This document shows positions 25,601 through 34,294 of a DNA stretch of 54,124 nucleotides, piece after piece; position 1 is the stretch's first letter; every line of letters starts with the position of its first letter. Source of the DNA: Gemmata sp. (GTDB lineage Bacteria; Planctomycetota; Planctomycetia; Gemmatales; Gemmataceae). Position numbers and translations under genes: made by a program. Below the pieces are notes generated by a model, which saw nothing but the letters and a program-made list of their open reading frames with translations, searched no databases and was not told the origin of the DNA. The stretch lies in NCBI GenBank assembly GCA_022843445.1, contig JALHNS010000006.1, positions 1 through 54,124 on the forward strand. The letters are read 5' to 3'.

Positions 25601-28600
25601 GCGTTCGACTACATCAAGCGCACCGCGAACAGCACCGACCACTTCTTCACCTCGAACGCCACGCAGTATCGCAACGACAACGGCACCGGCGCGCAGACCA
25701 CCAGCTACGCGTACACGTGGAAGAGCGGCACCGCGCAGGCGGAGTCGGTGACGACCACGTTGCCGACCGTGACCACCGCGCAGAACGGGTCGACCAGCGC
25801 GACCACCGCGACGAGCGTGTACGACGCGTTCGGGCGTCCGGTGTGGATGAAGGACCAAGCCGGTTTCATCCGGTACGTGGAGTACGACACGCTCACCGGC
25901 GCGATCCTGAAAGACATCGTGGACGTGGACACGACGCAGACCGGGACGTTCTCGAACTTGCCGAGCGGGTGGAGCACGCCGTCCGGCGGCGGGTTGCACC
26001 TCACCACGACCTACGAAGTGGATTCGCTGGGCCGGGCGACGAAGGTGACGGCCCCGAACGGGCGCGTGGACTACCTCGTGTACGACGACGACGCGCTCGA
26101 AATGCGCCGGTATTCGGGCTGGGATTCGACGAACAACGTCGCGACCGGGCCGACCGTCGTGACGCGCGAGGACCGCGCCGGCAACTACACCGAAACGCTG
26201 ACGATGAGCGCCACGCCGACCGTGAGCAGCGGGCGACCGACGGGTGCGGAGAGCATCGGCAGTTTGCAATCGCTGTCGCGGAGCTATCGGAACGCGGCCG
26301 GGCAGAACACGTACTCGGACAGCTACTTCGACCTGAGCGGGCTGACGTACTCCACTTCGACCACGTTGGGCACTGAGAACACGCACTTCTACCGCACCGA
26401 GATGCAGTACGACACCACGGGTGCGGTGAAGCGCGTGGAGACGCCGTTGGGGACCATTACGCGCACCGTGCGCGATTCCATTGGCCGCGCGGTGAGCGAG
26501 TGGGTGGGCACCGACGACACGCCGACTTCGGGGAACTGGTCGCCGACGAACACGACCGGCACGAACTTGGTGAAGGTGCGCGAGTACGAGTACGACGGCG
26601 GCAGCGTCGGCGACGGGAACGTCACGAAGGTGACGGAGTACCCCGGCGGCGGGGCCAGCGCGCGCGCCACGCAGACGTGGTTCGACTGGCGCAATCGCGC
26701 GGTCGCGGTGAAGTCGGGCGTGGAGGGCAGCGAAAGCACGAGCGTGAACCGGCCGCTCGCGTACTACGACTACGACAACCTCGGCAACGTGACGAAGGTG
26801 CGCAGCTACGACGCGGACGCGGTGACGCCGAGCGTGACGAGCGGCGTGCCGCAACCCCTCAGTTCGAGCCTGCTCCGCGCGCAGACGACCACGAGCTACG
26901 ACGAGTTGGGGCGCGCGTACCTGAGTGAGGTGTACAGCGTCGATCCGAGTAGCGGGAGCGTGGGCGGCAACACGCTGAAGAGTCAGACGTGGTTCGACGC
27001 TCGCGGGCTGACGGTGAAGACCAGCGCGCCGGGCGGCGCGGTGCAGAAGAGCGCGTTCGACGGTGCGGGCCGGCTCACCGCCAGCTACGTGACCGACGGC
27101 GGCGGCGACAGCGCGTATGCGGACGCCGACGACGTGACCGGCGACATTGTGCTCGAACAGGCCGAGTACACCTACGACGCTTCGGGGAACGTGCTCACCG
27201 TAACCTCGCGCGCCCGGTTCCACGACGCGAGCGGCACCGGAGCGCTGGGCACGCCGTCCAGCGGGATCGGTGCGCGGGTGAGCTACAGCGGGTTCTACTA
27301 CGACCTCGCCGACCGGCAGACCGCAACCGTGGACGTGGGCACCAACGGCGCGTCGGCGTGGTCGCGGCCGGGCACGGTGCCGTCGCGCTCCAGTACGGTG
27401 CTGGTGAACTCGGTGACGTTCGATGCCGCGGGGCGGGTGTACGAAGTGACCGATGCCGCGGGGCGCGTGATGCGCACGACTTACGACGCGCTGGGGCGCA
27501 CCACCAAGACGGTCGAGAACTATGTGAACGGGACGGTGAGCGACGGGGACGACAAGACGACGGAGTACGCGTACAACGCGGCCGGGATGACGAGCCTGAC
27601 CGCGAAGCTGACCGGCGGCGGGGTGCAGACCACCGAGTGGGTGTTCGGCGTCACGCAGGGTTCGGGCAGTGCCGTGGACTCGAACGACGTGGTGGGTGCG
27701 ACCAAGTGGCCCGATCCGACGAGCGGCGCGGCGAGCAGCGGTCAGCAGGAAACGACGACCGTGAACGCGCTCGGGCAGACGCTCACGATGACTGACCGCA
27801 ACGGCAGCACGCACACGCTGACCTACGACGTGCTGGGCCGCGTGGTGTCGGACGCGGTGACGACGCTGGGCAGCGGCGTGGACGGCGCGGTGCGGCGCAT
27901 CGAAACGGCCTACGACGGTCAGGGGCAGGCGTACTTGGTGACGAGCTACGACGCGGCGAGCGGCGGGAGCGTGGTGAATCAGGTGCAGCGCGCGTTCAAC
28001 GGGCTGGGTCAACTCACGGCGGAATATCAAGAGCATTCAGGCGCTGTCAATACGTCTACATCGCCGAAAGTACAGTACGCATGGAGCGAGATGGCGAGCG
28101 GCGCGAACCACTCGCGGCCGACGAGCGTGACGTATGCGAGCGGATATGTGTTGACGTACACCTACGCGAGCGGGTTGAATAGTGATATCAGCCGGCTCAC
28201 CTCGCTCTCGGATGCGAACGGTACTTTGGAAAGCTACGACCACCTCGGCTTCGGCACCGTCGTTCGGCGCGGGCACTCGCAGCCGAACGTGGACCTGTCG
28301 TTCATCAAGCGCAGCGGCGAGAGCAACACGGACGCGGGCGACCAGTACACGGGTCTGGACCGGTTCGGGCGCGTGGTCGATCAGCGGTGGATGGACGCCA
28401 CTAGCGGCACCGCAAAGGACCGGCTCCAGTACGGGTACGACGCGATGGGGAACCGGCTGTACCGCGACAACCTCGTGAACACGGCGTTCGGGGAGTTGTA
28501 CGCCTACGACGGGCTGAACCAGTTGACGGGGTTCGACCGCGGCACCCTCAACGGCACCAAGACCGGCCTGACCGGGGCGGCGAGCGCGACGCAGACGCTG

Positions 28601-29863
28601 GACTTCGACGCGGTGGGGAACTGGGAGAGCGTGACCACCAACGGCACGACGCAGACGCGCGGTCACAACAAGCAGAACGAGATCACCAGCGTGAGCGGCG
28701 CGACGACGCCGACGTTCGACGCGAACGGGAACATGACCGGCGACGAGACCGGGCGTCAGTTCGTGTACGACGCGTGGAACCGCATGGTGGAAGTGAAGAA
28801 CAGCGGCGGCACCTCGCTGAAGACGTTCGAGTTCGACGGCCTGAACCGGCGCATCAGCGAGACCGCGAGCGGCACCACCCGCGACCTGTACTATTCGGCG
28901 CAGTGGCAGGTGCTCGAAGAGCGCGTCGGTGGTGCGACCGAGCGGCGCTATGTGTGGAGTCCGGTGTACGTGGACGCGCTGGTGCTGCGCGACCGCGACA
29001 CGAACGCCGATGGTAGTTTGGATGAGCGGCTGTACGTGATTCAGGACGCCAACTTCAACGTCGTGGCGCTGCTGGACACGAGCGGCAACGTGGTGGAACG
29101 CTTCGCGTATTCGCCGTTCGGCGTGCAGACCGTCTACGACGCCAGTTGGACCGTGCGCGGCGGCGGCAGCGCGTACAGCTTCACGCACGGGTTCCAAGGC
29201 ATGGCGTTCGATGCGACGAGCGGCACGAATAAGTCGCGCGGTCGCACCGACTACTTCCCCACGCTGGGCCGCTGGGGGGGCATCGACCCGATCCACTACA
29301 CCGCCGGCGACGTGGTGCTGTATCGCTTCGTGAGTAATTCCCCAATCGTGGCTACTGACCCAACGGGACTTGACCGCTACTTAATGATGGATGATCTGAC
29401 GCACATGTGGATTGAAGTTGATGTATATGACAAGAACGGCAAGGTCACTGGCCGCCTGAAACTTGATCGGGCCTTCGCTGGTGCCGATCGTATGCCGGAC
29501 TGTAAATCGCACTGGTTTACTGTCCCCGTTCCGCTCACTGGCGGAAATGGAAAACAGCAGAGCCACCAGAAGTCAACGCAAGAGCAGGATGAACGACTCG
29601 TTCAATTCTGGGAAAAACAAAAGCAAAATCCGAGCGCGCCAAATAACTACATTCTGTGGAACCCATGCCACATCTCAGCCACCTTGCATTTCCTCTATGG
29701 CGTGACATGGCAATATCCAAACCACGATGATACGAAGAAACCAGAAGTATACATTCCGATTACTCATCCAAATACGAATATTCCGATAACGTCAAAATCA
29801 TTCGAGCGTGACCTTGACCGGTCTCTGCCCGGTTCTGCGCTGAAAGCTGGTCCCAAGAATTAA
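22685..29863 (+). CDS. Giant secreted Rhs/YD-repeat protein with FG-GAP propeller and variable C-terminal tip
   Basis: A 2392-residue protein. Residues about 35-50 (LVTLEERVVPDGR) match the planctomycete extracellular targeting motif. Residues 50-375 form an integrin-like propeller with FG-GAP/VCBS calcium loops (ADLNLDGIPE, ADVNGDGRPD, ADLTGDGRAE, GDVDGDGRND). An Ig-like domain lies at about 385-480. YD/Rhs repeats follow to the core GRTDYFPTLGRWGGIDPI...DPTGL near 2185-2227. The last about 165 residues are AT-rich and unlike known toxins by eye (MWIEVDVYDKNGK, YILWNPCHISATLHFL). Rhs shells encapsulate a C-terminal toxin. A membrane protein gene follows at 29927 and a spare tip cassette at 30190. 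Confidence 0.9.
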   Translation: MKPRNWHRALFPALRALRQLTRARRAPEAARRAKLELVTLEERVVPDGRPLPLPIIYAGSGVGEAPLVRSYDAEHGTERFSVSPFGASYRGGVAVGTADLNLDGIPEVFAAPASAGTAPVVKVYDGRAGEAFAGPLAELRPFERLRSGGLSVAGADVNGDGRPDIITAAVTPDGAKVRAFSGRDGAQIADFAVSGWRFGAGLTVAAADLTGDGRAEVLVGAAVGGVARVYDPRTGAVLTGPLGEFKPFGATYTGGVNVGADALAGDVDGDGRNDVAVGTGAGSRSRVRVLSGATGAVLHDLRPFGERAWGGARVGLAYVDDDARADVVVGRALGGSEVRVFNGITGRQLLVPVPEYRPFGDSLGGVFIAATNDPETPFPQWISYPSSSVVGQTVRVVARVTGLTPPPVLPTGTMTLTATSGSTSYTLGTVAVYDSGNGYEADAAFEFGTLPEGTFDLTATYNGDANYNSVTTPSAFTLYVNAPSSAPAALASGAGASGPELVYNPAGAGQARGGRTVTGVNVANGTLSVDRTDLMSESVGDMWGVNWSWTSAANYADGTSGGGATSAQTAHFVQVSGNDALALVTSAGNALHFDKVNGAYVTRYGHTSKLVHNTGTSEFVVTDGTGRALTFHDFTNGTTGLRGKLKKITDADGQLTEVTSWSGSNATEVQRVTGTGGSARTESFVYTYVASGTNAGLLESVLQRVKVGTGSWSTVRSVEYTYHDGTTSVGKAGELRTAVVKDASGTAIDTSYYRYYTTGSESRLKYAFGGDAYGRLVGALGSSVDALTDGQVDDYADKYVEYDATSGKVTKVVDAAAGCSVCSGGQGEFTYTYSTNTAGGLIDASTWATKTIETRPDGSTLTVYANGFGQVMLSALSDGTSTWREYAQYDSAGRVTLTAGASTVTGLSESNADLVGFSGGNATYLSDTAGQVTTFAYGSSTTATSSTAGDALGYIKSTSIKQGKTGTAVSQSAFDYIKRTANSTDHFFTSNATQYRNDNGTGAQTTSYAYTWKSGTAQAESVTTTLPTVTTAQNGSTSATTATSVYDAFGRPVWMKDQAGFIRYVEYDTLTGAILKDIVDVDTTQTGTFSNLPSGWSTPSGGGLHLTTTYEVDSLGRATKVTAPNGRVDYLVYDDDALEMRRYSGWDSTNNVATGPTVVTREDRAGNYTETLTMSATPTVSSGRPTGAESIGSLQSLSRSYRNAAGQNTYSDSYFDLSGLTYSTSTTLGTENTHFYRTEMQYDTTGAVKRVETPLGTITRTVRDSIGRAVSEWVGTDDTPTSGNWSPTNTTGTNLVKVREYEYDGGSVGDGNVTKVTEYPGGGASARATQTWFDWRNRAVAVKSGVEGSESTSVNRPLAYYDYDNLGNVTKVRSYDADAVTPSVTSGVPQPLSSSLLRAQTTTSYDELGRAYLSEVYSVDPSSGSVGGNTLKSQTWFDARGLTVKTSAPGGAVQKSAFDGAGRLTASYVTDGGGDSAYADADDVTGDIVLEQAEYTYDASGNVLTVTSRARFHDASGTGALGTPSSGIGARVSYSGFYYDLADRQTATVDVGTNGASAWSRPGTVPSRSSTVLVNSVTFDAAGRVYEVTDAAGRVMRTTYDALGRTTKTVENYVNGTVSDGDDKTTEYAYNAAGMTSLTAKLTGGGVQTTEWVFGVTQGSGSAVDSNDVVGATKWPDPTSGAASSGQQETTTVNALGQTLTMTDRNGSTHTLTYDVLGRVVSDAVTTLGSGVDGAVRRIETAYDGQGQAYLVTSYDAASGGSVVNQVQRAFNGLGQLTAEYQEHSGAVNTSTSPKVQYAWSEMASGANHSRPTSVTYASGYVLTYTYASGLNSDISRLTSLSDANGTLESYDHLGFGTVVRRGHSQPNVDLSFIKRSGESNTDAGDQYTGLDRFGRVVDQRWMDATSGTAKDRLQYGYDAMGNRLYRDNLVNTAFGELYAYDGLNQLTGFDRGTLNGTKTGLTGAASATQTLDFDAVGNWESVTTNGTTQTRGHNKQNEITSVSGATTPTFDANGNMTGDETGRQFVYDAWNRMVEVKNSGGTSLKTFEFDGLNRRISETASGTTRDLYYSAQWQVLEERVGGATERRYVWSPVYVDALVLRDRDTNADGSLDERLYVIQDANFNVVALLDTSGNVVERFAYSPFGVQTVYDASWTVRGGGSAYSFTHGFQGMAFDATSGTNKSRGRTDYFPTLGRWGGIDPIHYTAGDVVLYRFVSNSPIVATDPTGLDRYLMMDDLTHMWIEVDVYDKNGKVTGRLKLDRAFAGADRMPDCKSHWFTVPVPLTGGNGKQQSHQKSTQEQDERLVQFWEKQKQNPSAPNNYILWNPCHISATLHFLYGVTWQYPNHDDTKKPEVYIPITHPNTNIPITSKSFERDLDRSLPGSALKAGPKN
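28123..28390 (+). repeat. Rhs recombination block A, copy 1 (copy 2 at 30258-30525)
   Basis: 268 bp that appear identical to 30258-30525 (offset 2135), encoding VTYASGYVLTYTYASG through GRVVDQRW. The homology starts a little earlier at 28101/30236 with GCGCGAACCACTCGCGG. Confidence 0.88.
28601..29212 (+). repeat. Rhs recombination block B, copy 1 (copy 2 at 30697-31308)
   Basis: About 610 bp of near identity at an offset of 2096, encoding FDAVGNWESVTTNGTTQTRG through FTHGFQGMAFD. Most differences are synonymous. Between blocks A and B the two copies differ, giving a mosaic. Confidence 0.82.
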
Positions 29864-29926
29864 CTTTAGCAGGAACGCCATCTCACTTTGGCGTCGACTC
29901 GCGTACTTGGTCTCTTTGAGGTGATT

Positions 29927-30265
29927 ATGCGATATTGCCACGCTGTAGCTACGATCTTTACTGTCGGAGTGTGTATCGCTGCATCTGCGATGGCACTCTA
30001 CGGCTATCGCACAATTTGTCGATCAGAGAGTGATCGTTATGCGATAGTGGAATTAGCCAAAGTGCCGGACAACGAAGCAAATTGGCAGCAGCGCGGGGAG
30101 CTTGCTGGAAAGCTGTCTGCTGAGTATCGGGGGTTTACAAGTACCATTGTCACAATTGGTCAGGTCGGCTGGTCTTGCACGGCAATAGTATGCGGAGTGA
30201 ACTCCATTATTTTGATTCGGCGGTACACGCGAGCCGCGCGAACCACTCGCGGCTCACCAGCGTGA
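29927..30265 (+). CDS. Small two-helix membrane protein, candidate immunity protein for Rhs tip 1
   Basis: A 112-residue protein from ATG 29927, preceded by GAGGTG at 5 bp. Hydrophobic segments at about 5-25 (AVATIFTVGVCIAASAMALYG) and 78-98 (IVTIGQVGWSCTAIVCGV) flank a polar loop. It follows the Rhs tip by 63 bp and shares its AT-rich composition, the usual place for a cognate immunity gene. Its last 10 residues are read out of frame from the duplicated Rhs DNA, so its natural C-terminus may have been altered by insertion of the cassette. A toxin-independent role cannot be excluded. Confidence 0.6.
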   Translation: MRYCHAVATIFTVGVCIAASAMALYGYRTICRSESDRYAIVELAKVPDNEANWQQRGELAGKLSAEYRGFTSTIVTIGQVGWSCTAIVCGVNSIILIRRYTRAARTTRGSPA

Positions 30266-32118
30266 CGTATGCGAGCGGATATGTGTTGACGTACACCTAC
30301 GCGAGCGGGTTGAATAGTGATATCAGCCGGCTCACCTCGCTCTCGGATGCGAACGGTACTTTGGAAAGCTACGACCACCTCGGCTTCGGCACCGTCGTTC
30401 GGCGCGGGCACTCGCAGCCGAACGTGGACCTGTCGTTCATCAAGCGCAGCGGCGAGAGCAACACGGACGCGGGCGACCAGTACACGGGTCTGGACCGGTT
30501 CGGGCGCGTGGTCGATCAGCGGTGGGTGCTCACCAGCAACGGGACGGCGAAGGATCGGTTGCAGTATACGTATGACGCGATGGGGAACCGCACGCTGAGG
30601 GCGAACGTGGTGAACAGCGCGTTCGATGAAACGTACACTTATGACGCGCTCAACCAACTGTTGAGCTTCGCGCGCGGGAGCGACGCGCAGAGCTATGACT
30701 TCGACGCGGTGGGGAACTGGGAGAGTGTGACGACCAACGGCACGACGCAGACGCGCGGTCACAACAAGCAGAACGAGATCACCAGCGTGAGCGGCGCGAC
30801 CACACCGACGTTCGACGCGAACGGCAACATGACCGGCGACGAGACCGGGCGTCAGTTCGTGTACGATGCGTGGAACCGCATGGTGGAGGTGAAGAACAGC
30901 GGCGGCACGTCGCTGAAGACGTTCGAGTTCGACGGCCTGAACCGCCGCATCAGCGAGACCGCGAGCGGCACCACGCGCGACCTGTACTATTCGGCGCAGT
31001 GGCAGGTGCTCGAAGAGCGCGTGAGCGGGGCGACGGAGCGCCGCTATGTGTGGTCGCCCGTGTACGTGGACGCGCTGGTGCTGCGCGACCGCGACACCGA
31101 CGCGAACGGCTCGCTGGACGAACGCCTGTATGTGGTGCAGGACGCGAACTTCAACGTCGTCGCGCTGCTGGACACCAGCGGCAACGTGGTGGAACGCTTC
31201 ACCTACACGCCGTTCGGCGTGCAAACGGTGTATGATGCGAACTGGACCGTGCGCGGCGGCGGCAGCGCGTACAGCTTCACGCACGGGTTCCAAGGCATGG
31301 CCTTCGACAGCGTGGCCGGCCTCAACCCGCAGCGCTACCGCTGGTACTCGCCCACGCTCGGCCGCTGGGTCACAATGGACCCCATTCGGTACGAAGCGGG
31401 GGATGTGAACCTGTATGGATTTGTTTACAATGGTGTTTTAACTCGTACTGATCCACTCGGCTTACAGCCCCCAAAGGATGCCAGAAATTTAGTCCCCGGT
31501 GATCCACCGTCAAAGAATCCACCTTTACCTAAAGAACTCGTCGGTACTTGGCTGCAGATCGAGAATCTCCTGAAACAAACAGGTAGATTCGGCGATGATC
31601 CTGTGGGGGCGGTTGTGAATGCTCTGCCCAAGTTCAATTTATTTAAGGGAGATAAGACGCGCTGTGTATGGGTGGAGATTGATATGAGTGTAATGAGTAT
31701 CTATGCTCTTCCGCTCGATCTTATGACGGGACTTATCGGGCCCGATCTACATAGCCCCAGATCAAAGGTATTGCTGGCATTAGCTTCGAACGAGGCACTC
31801 AAGAGCTACTTCCCGCGTTCGTATCAAGATTGCGAGTGCGCGGCTCCAAAAACTTGCAAGAACTGGAGGATGGTTGATTCAACGAATTATTTCATCAAAT
31901 TCGGCGATGGTAAGGTGTCCCTGAATGCGGCTAAAGTGCCGGGCAAGAATCCAGTCGATACGGCAATTTCAATTGAGAATACTCCGATTAATGTGATGCT
32001 AAACGGCTTGACTCGTGTAATTCTTGGAGCAGAGTTGGTCAAGGCGCCGAATCTCAATTACGATATCAATGGTATTATTATTGTCAAAATGACAAAATAT
32101 TCTGGCGAGTGTTCTTAA
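30190..32118 (+). CDS. Orphan Rhs C-terminal cassette with a second, different tip
   Basis: The open frame (from a non-canonical start at 30175 or ATG 30190) has no ribosome binding site or signal peptide and joins the Rhs sequence abruptly at 30236, so it is probably a silent cassette. It duplicates the last part of the main Rhs shell, through the well-formed core RYRWYSPTLGRWVTMDPI...DPLGL. It then carries a new tip of about 220 residues (from 31460) with Cys-rich YQDCECAAPKTCKNW and a hydrophobic end. The tip is AT-rich and of unknown activity. Recombination in blocks A or B could place it on the full-length protein. The first 76 bp overlap the preceding membrane protein gene. Confidence 0.75.
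   Translation: MRSELHYFDSAVHASRANHSRLTSVTYASGYVLTYTYASGLNSDISRLTSLSDANGTLESYDHLGFGTVVRRGHSQPNVDLSFIKRSGESNTDAGDQYTGLDRFGRVVDQRWVLTSNGTAKDRLQYTYDAMGNRTLRANVVNSAFDETYTYDALNQLLSFARGSDAQSYDFDAVGNWESVTTNGTTQTRGHNKQNEITSVSGATTPTFDANGNMTGDETGRQFVYDAWNRMVEVKNSGGTSLKTFEFDGLNRRISETASGTTRDLYYSAQWQVLEERVSGATERRYVWSPVYVDALVLRDRDTDANGSLDERLYVVQDANFNVVALLDTSGNVVERFTYTPFGVQTVYDANWTVRGGGSAYSFTHGFQGMAFDSVAGLNPQRYRWYSPTLGRWVTMDPIRYEAGDVNLYGFVYNGVLTRTDPLGLQPPKDARNLVPGDPPSKNPPLPKELVGTWLQIENLLKQTGRFGDDPVGAVVNALPKFNLFKGDKTRCVWVEIDMSVMSIYALPLDLMTGLIGPDLHSPRSKVLLALASNEALKSYFPRSYQDCECAAPKTCKNWRMVDSTNYFIKFGDGKVSLNAAKVPGKNPVDTAISIENTPINVMLNGLTRVILGAELVKAPNLNYDINGIIIVKMTKYSGECS
30258..30525 (+). repeat. Rhs recombination block A, copy 2
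   Basis: Matches 28123-28390, apparently without differences. Confidence 0.88.
30697..31308 (+). repeat. Rhs recombination block B, copy 2
   Basis: Matches 28601-29212 at an offset of 2096 with scattered, mostly synonymous differences. Confidence 0.82.
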
Positions 32119-32324
32119 GTGGATCTTGATGAGGAATGAGTTGTGTTGATGCCGGCACGACTCGCGAGGCGTGCAAGAATTTGTGGCATTAGAGTGTTGA
32201 CATTAGGTGCGATTCACAAGTTTCCAGCGTGCTAATGACTTGGCTGTTTGCAGCCTTCTTGCGTGCCCGCTCAACGTGATATCTTGTGCAGCGATGCCCT
32301 GAGGCTGTAATTGGGAGTTTTTCT

Positions 32325-32657
32325 ATGCGAGTGTTGCTTCTCTGTTCAGTGATTGCCGCTTTGTACGGGTGCGAGAGGATGCAGAATAAGCAAGTTGAAG
32401 TAGTGTTCGGTCAAGTGGAGCAAGCGATTCGCACTGACCTCGTTCAGAAATCGCAAGATGCAGCAAGGCCACTCCAAGCTATGGCAATCGCAAGTTCCGT
32501 CGGTGTGGCCTGTCCCCCGAATGGCGTGCCGGTTGCGATGATTGGTTGGAACGTGGCAGCGTGGGATCAGTGTTTGACGTCGCATTTTCAGTCTCCTATC
32601 AACCCTGCGCACGTTAATGTTGGCGTTGCTGACTTGTTTATGCAAGTAAAGAAATAA
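32325..32657 (+). CDS. Small lipoprotein, candidate immunity protein for Rhs tip 2
   Basis: A 110-residue protein from ATG 32325. The start MRVLLLCSVIAALYGCERMQ is a lipoprotein signal with lipobox LYGC, so the mature protein would begin at Cys16. The rest is a short, mostly helical domain (VEVVFGQVEQAIRTDLV) with no known motif. It lies 206 bp after the orphan cassette and shares its AT-rich composition, the expected place for an immunity gene. GGGAG lies upstream of the start. The immunity role is inferred from position alone. Confidence 0.55.
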   Translation: MRVLLLCSVIAALYGCERMQNKQVEVVFGQVEQAIRTDLVQKSQDAARPLQAMAIASSVGVACPPNGVPVAMIGWNVAAWDQCLTSHFQSPINPAHVNVGVADLFMQVKK

Positions 32658-32724
32658 GCCGAATTTGTTGAAGCGACGTTGAGATCATATCGGTCGCTAA
32701 AGGTAGTATGAAAAGTTACGACTA

Positions 32725-32900
32725 CTCGGGTAGCGGCGTGTGCCCGCCCCGCCGAACGTCGAGCTATTGTTTATCAAGCAGGGGGCGAATCGAATGCCGA
32801 TGGGGGACCAGTACATCGGGCTGGATCGGTTCGGGCGCGTCGCGGACCACCGATAGGTGCTGACCAGCAACGGCACCGCCTACGAAAGCGATGCACAGCG
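32725..32900 (+). pseudogene. Decayed third Rhs fragment
   Basis: The stretch 32806-32880 encodes DQYIGLDRFGRVADHR, a stop, then VLTSNGTA, against DQYTGLDRFGRVVDQRWVLTSNGTA in the orphan cassette; upstream FIKQ-like and NVEL-like pieces also match but in shifted frames. The gap 32658-33049 holds no other gene. Confidence 0.75.
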
Positions 32901-33049
32901 AGACGCACCGCCGCGTTCCCACTCCGAAGCGACACGCGAAGACGCCCGGTAACTTTCGGTGAAATTCGGGTACGTCGGCACTTGCGTTGTAAACGCGCGT
33001 ACATTAATCTCGGTAGTGTGGTCGTCCCCACACCTACCGGAACACGCCC

Positions 33050-34294
33050 GTGGCGCGCACCTATTCCCCCAAGTCCGTACTGCGGCAACTCCCGCTCGCG
33101 CTCCTCCGCGCGTTCCTCGCGCAGCAGCACGTTCCCACCGGCACCGAATGGGACGCGCTCGCCGAGAACGACACCAACGCGCTGCACCTCGCGTGGGTCA
33201 ATCTGCCACCGGCCGACCGCGCCCGCGTCGAACACATGCTGCGGCAGGTTCACGAACTGGCGTCCGAAGTCGGCGCGCAACTGCTCGTGCGCGAGGCCGA
33301 CGCGCGGGGCCACGACATCGCCGCGTGCGTCGGCGAACTGGAAGGGCACCACGCCCGCGCGCTGTGGGTGCTGCTGAACCACCCGCTCGCGTTCCACACC
33401 GCGCGCCAACTGCTCGCGGCGCAGTCCCCGGTGGGCCGCTTCTGGAACCTCACCACCGACTTCGACGGCCGACCCGCCTGCACCGACCCCGCGAGCCTGC
33501 AAGCGTTCAAGAGTGCCGTGGCGCTGCTGTACCGCGAACAGGGCCGCGGGCACCGCTGCACGGTGGAGCACTACGAGCGCGACGAGTGCGTGTACCTGTT
33601 CGCGTATGTGGACGATTACGTCGAGACGCACACGTCACACGACGATCGCGGCACGCTGCGGCGCACCCCGCTGCGGCCCACGTTCGAGGTGGTGTTCGTG
33701 TACACCCGCACCGCGGGCACGCTCGACATGTACGCGAAGGGCGACCGCCGCTGGCGCGCCACCTTGCGCGACACGTTCTGCGAACACATTTTGGGCTGCG
33801 CGGTGCCGGCGGTGGAACAGGGGCGGCGCAACTACGAACTGAACGGGCTGATCGACCGCACGTTCCCGCTGTCGGTGGACCCGCCCGGCGGCATCATGTT
33901 CGCGGACATCAAGCGCATGCGCGTGTTCCACTTCCGCAACTCGGCGCGCCGGGTGACGCTGGAAGCGGACCCGAAGCGGCACCGCGACGTGTACGACATG
34001 CTGGACGAGCACTTCCCGGTGGAGCGGTTCCCGCGCGACCAGTTGTGCGTGAATCAGGTGACGTTCACCATTCGGTACGTCGCCGACGGTGAGGACCGCG
34101 AGCGCCCGCTCACGTTCGACGTGTCGTTCCCGGACGCGTGCAACCTGAAGAGCCTGTCGCCGGACCAGCGCGCGGTGGGCGAGCGGTGCCTGCGCGAGTG
34201 GGGGATTCTGTGTGAACCGGGCGACCGCGACGACACCGAAGGCGACGGCGAGCGCGATACCGGCGGACCTGTGGACCCGAGCCGAGCGGCCTGA
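33050..34294 (+). CDS. Unknown 414-residue protein, first of an overlapping pair
   Basis: GTG start at 33050 (MARTYSPKSVLRQLPLALLRAFL). The N-terminal half is helical (WVNLPPADRARVEHMLRQVH); the C-terminal half is beta-rich with ECVYLFAYVDDYVETHTS, FEVVFVYTRTAGTLDMYAKG, FADIKRMRVFHFRN and an end rich in charged residues (LCVNQVTFTIRYV). No signal peptide, membrane segment or known catalytic motif is seen. The next gene begins 83 bp before its stop, so the two are surely coupled. The pair stands between the toxin cargo and the replication genes, a place where defence or regulatory cargo is common. No family recognised. Confidence 0.75.
   Translation: MARTYSPKSVLRQLPLALLRAFLAQQHVPTGTEWDALAENDTNALHLAWVNLPPADRARVEHMLRQVHELASEVGAQLLVREADARGHDIAACVGELEGHHARALWVLLNHPLAFHTARQLLAAQSPVGRFWNLTTDFDGRPACTDPASLQAFKSAVALLYREQGRGHRCTVEHYERDECVYLFAYVDDYVETHTSHDDRGTLRRTPLRPTFEVVFVYTRTAGTLDMYAKGDRRWRATLRDTFCEHILGCAVPAVEQGRRNYELNGLIDRTFPLSVDPPGGIMFADIKRMRVFHFRNSARRVTLEADPKRHRDVYDMLDEHFPVERFPRDQLCVNQVTFTIRYVADGEDRERPLTFDVSFPDACNLKSLSPDQRAVGERCLREWGILCEPGDRDDTEGDGERDTGGPVDPSRAA

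Noticed and set aside
23531-28036. A 1501-codon open frame on the minus strand opposite the Rhs gene
   Set aside because: Its translation is Arg/His/Val-rich without any domain, and the opposite strand has a well-formed Rhs protein. Long antisense frames are normal in GC-rich coding DNA.
29265-29285. A frameshift in the G7 run within the Rhs core
   Set aside because: The frame continues sensibly through GRWGGIDPI into the tip, matching the orphan copy's GRWVTMDPI, so no shift is needed.
29888-29926. Upstream start for the 112-residue membrane protein (MASTRVLGLF...)
   Set aside because: ATG 29927 has GAGGTG at the right distance and begins directly before the first hydrophobic segment; the upstream start has no ribosome binding site.
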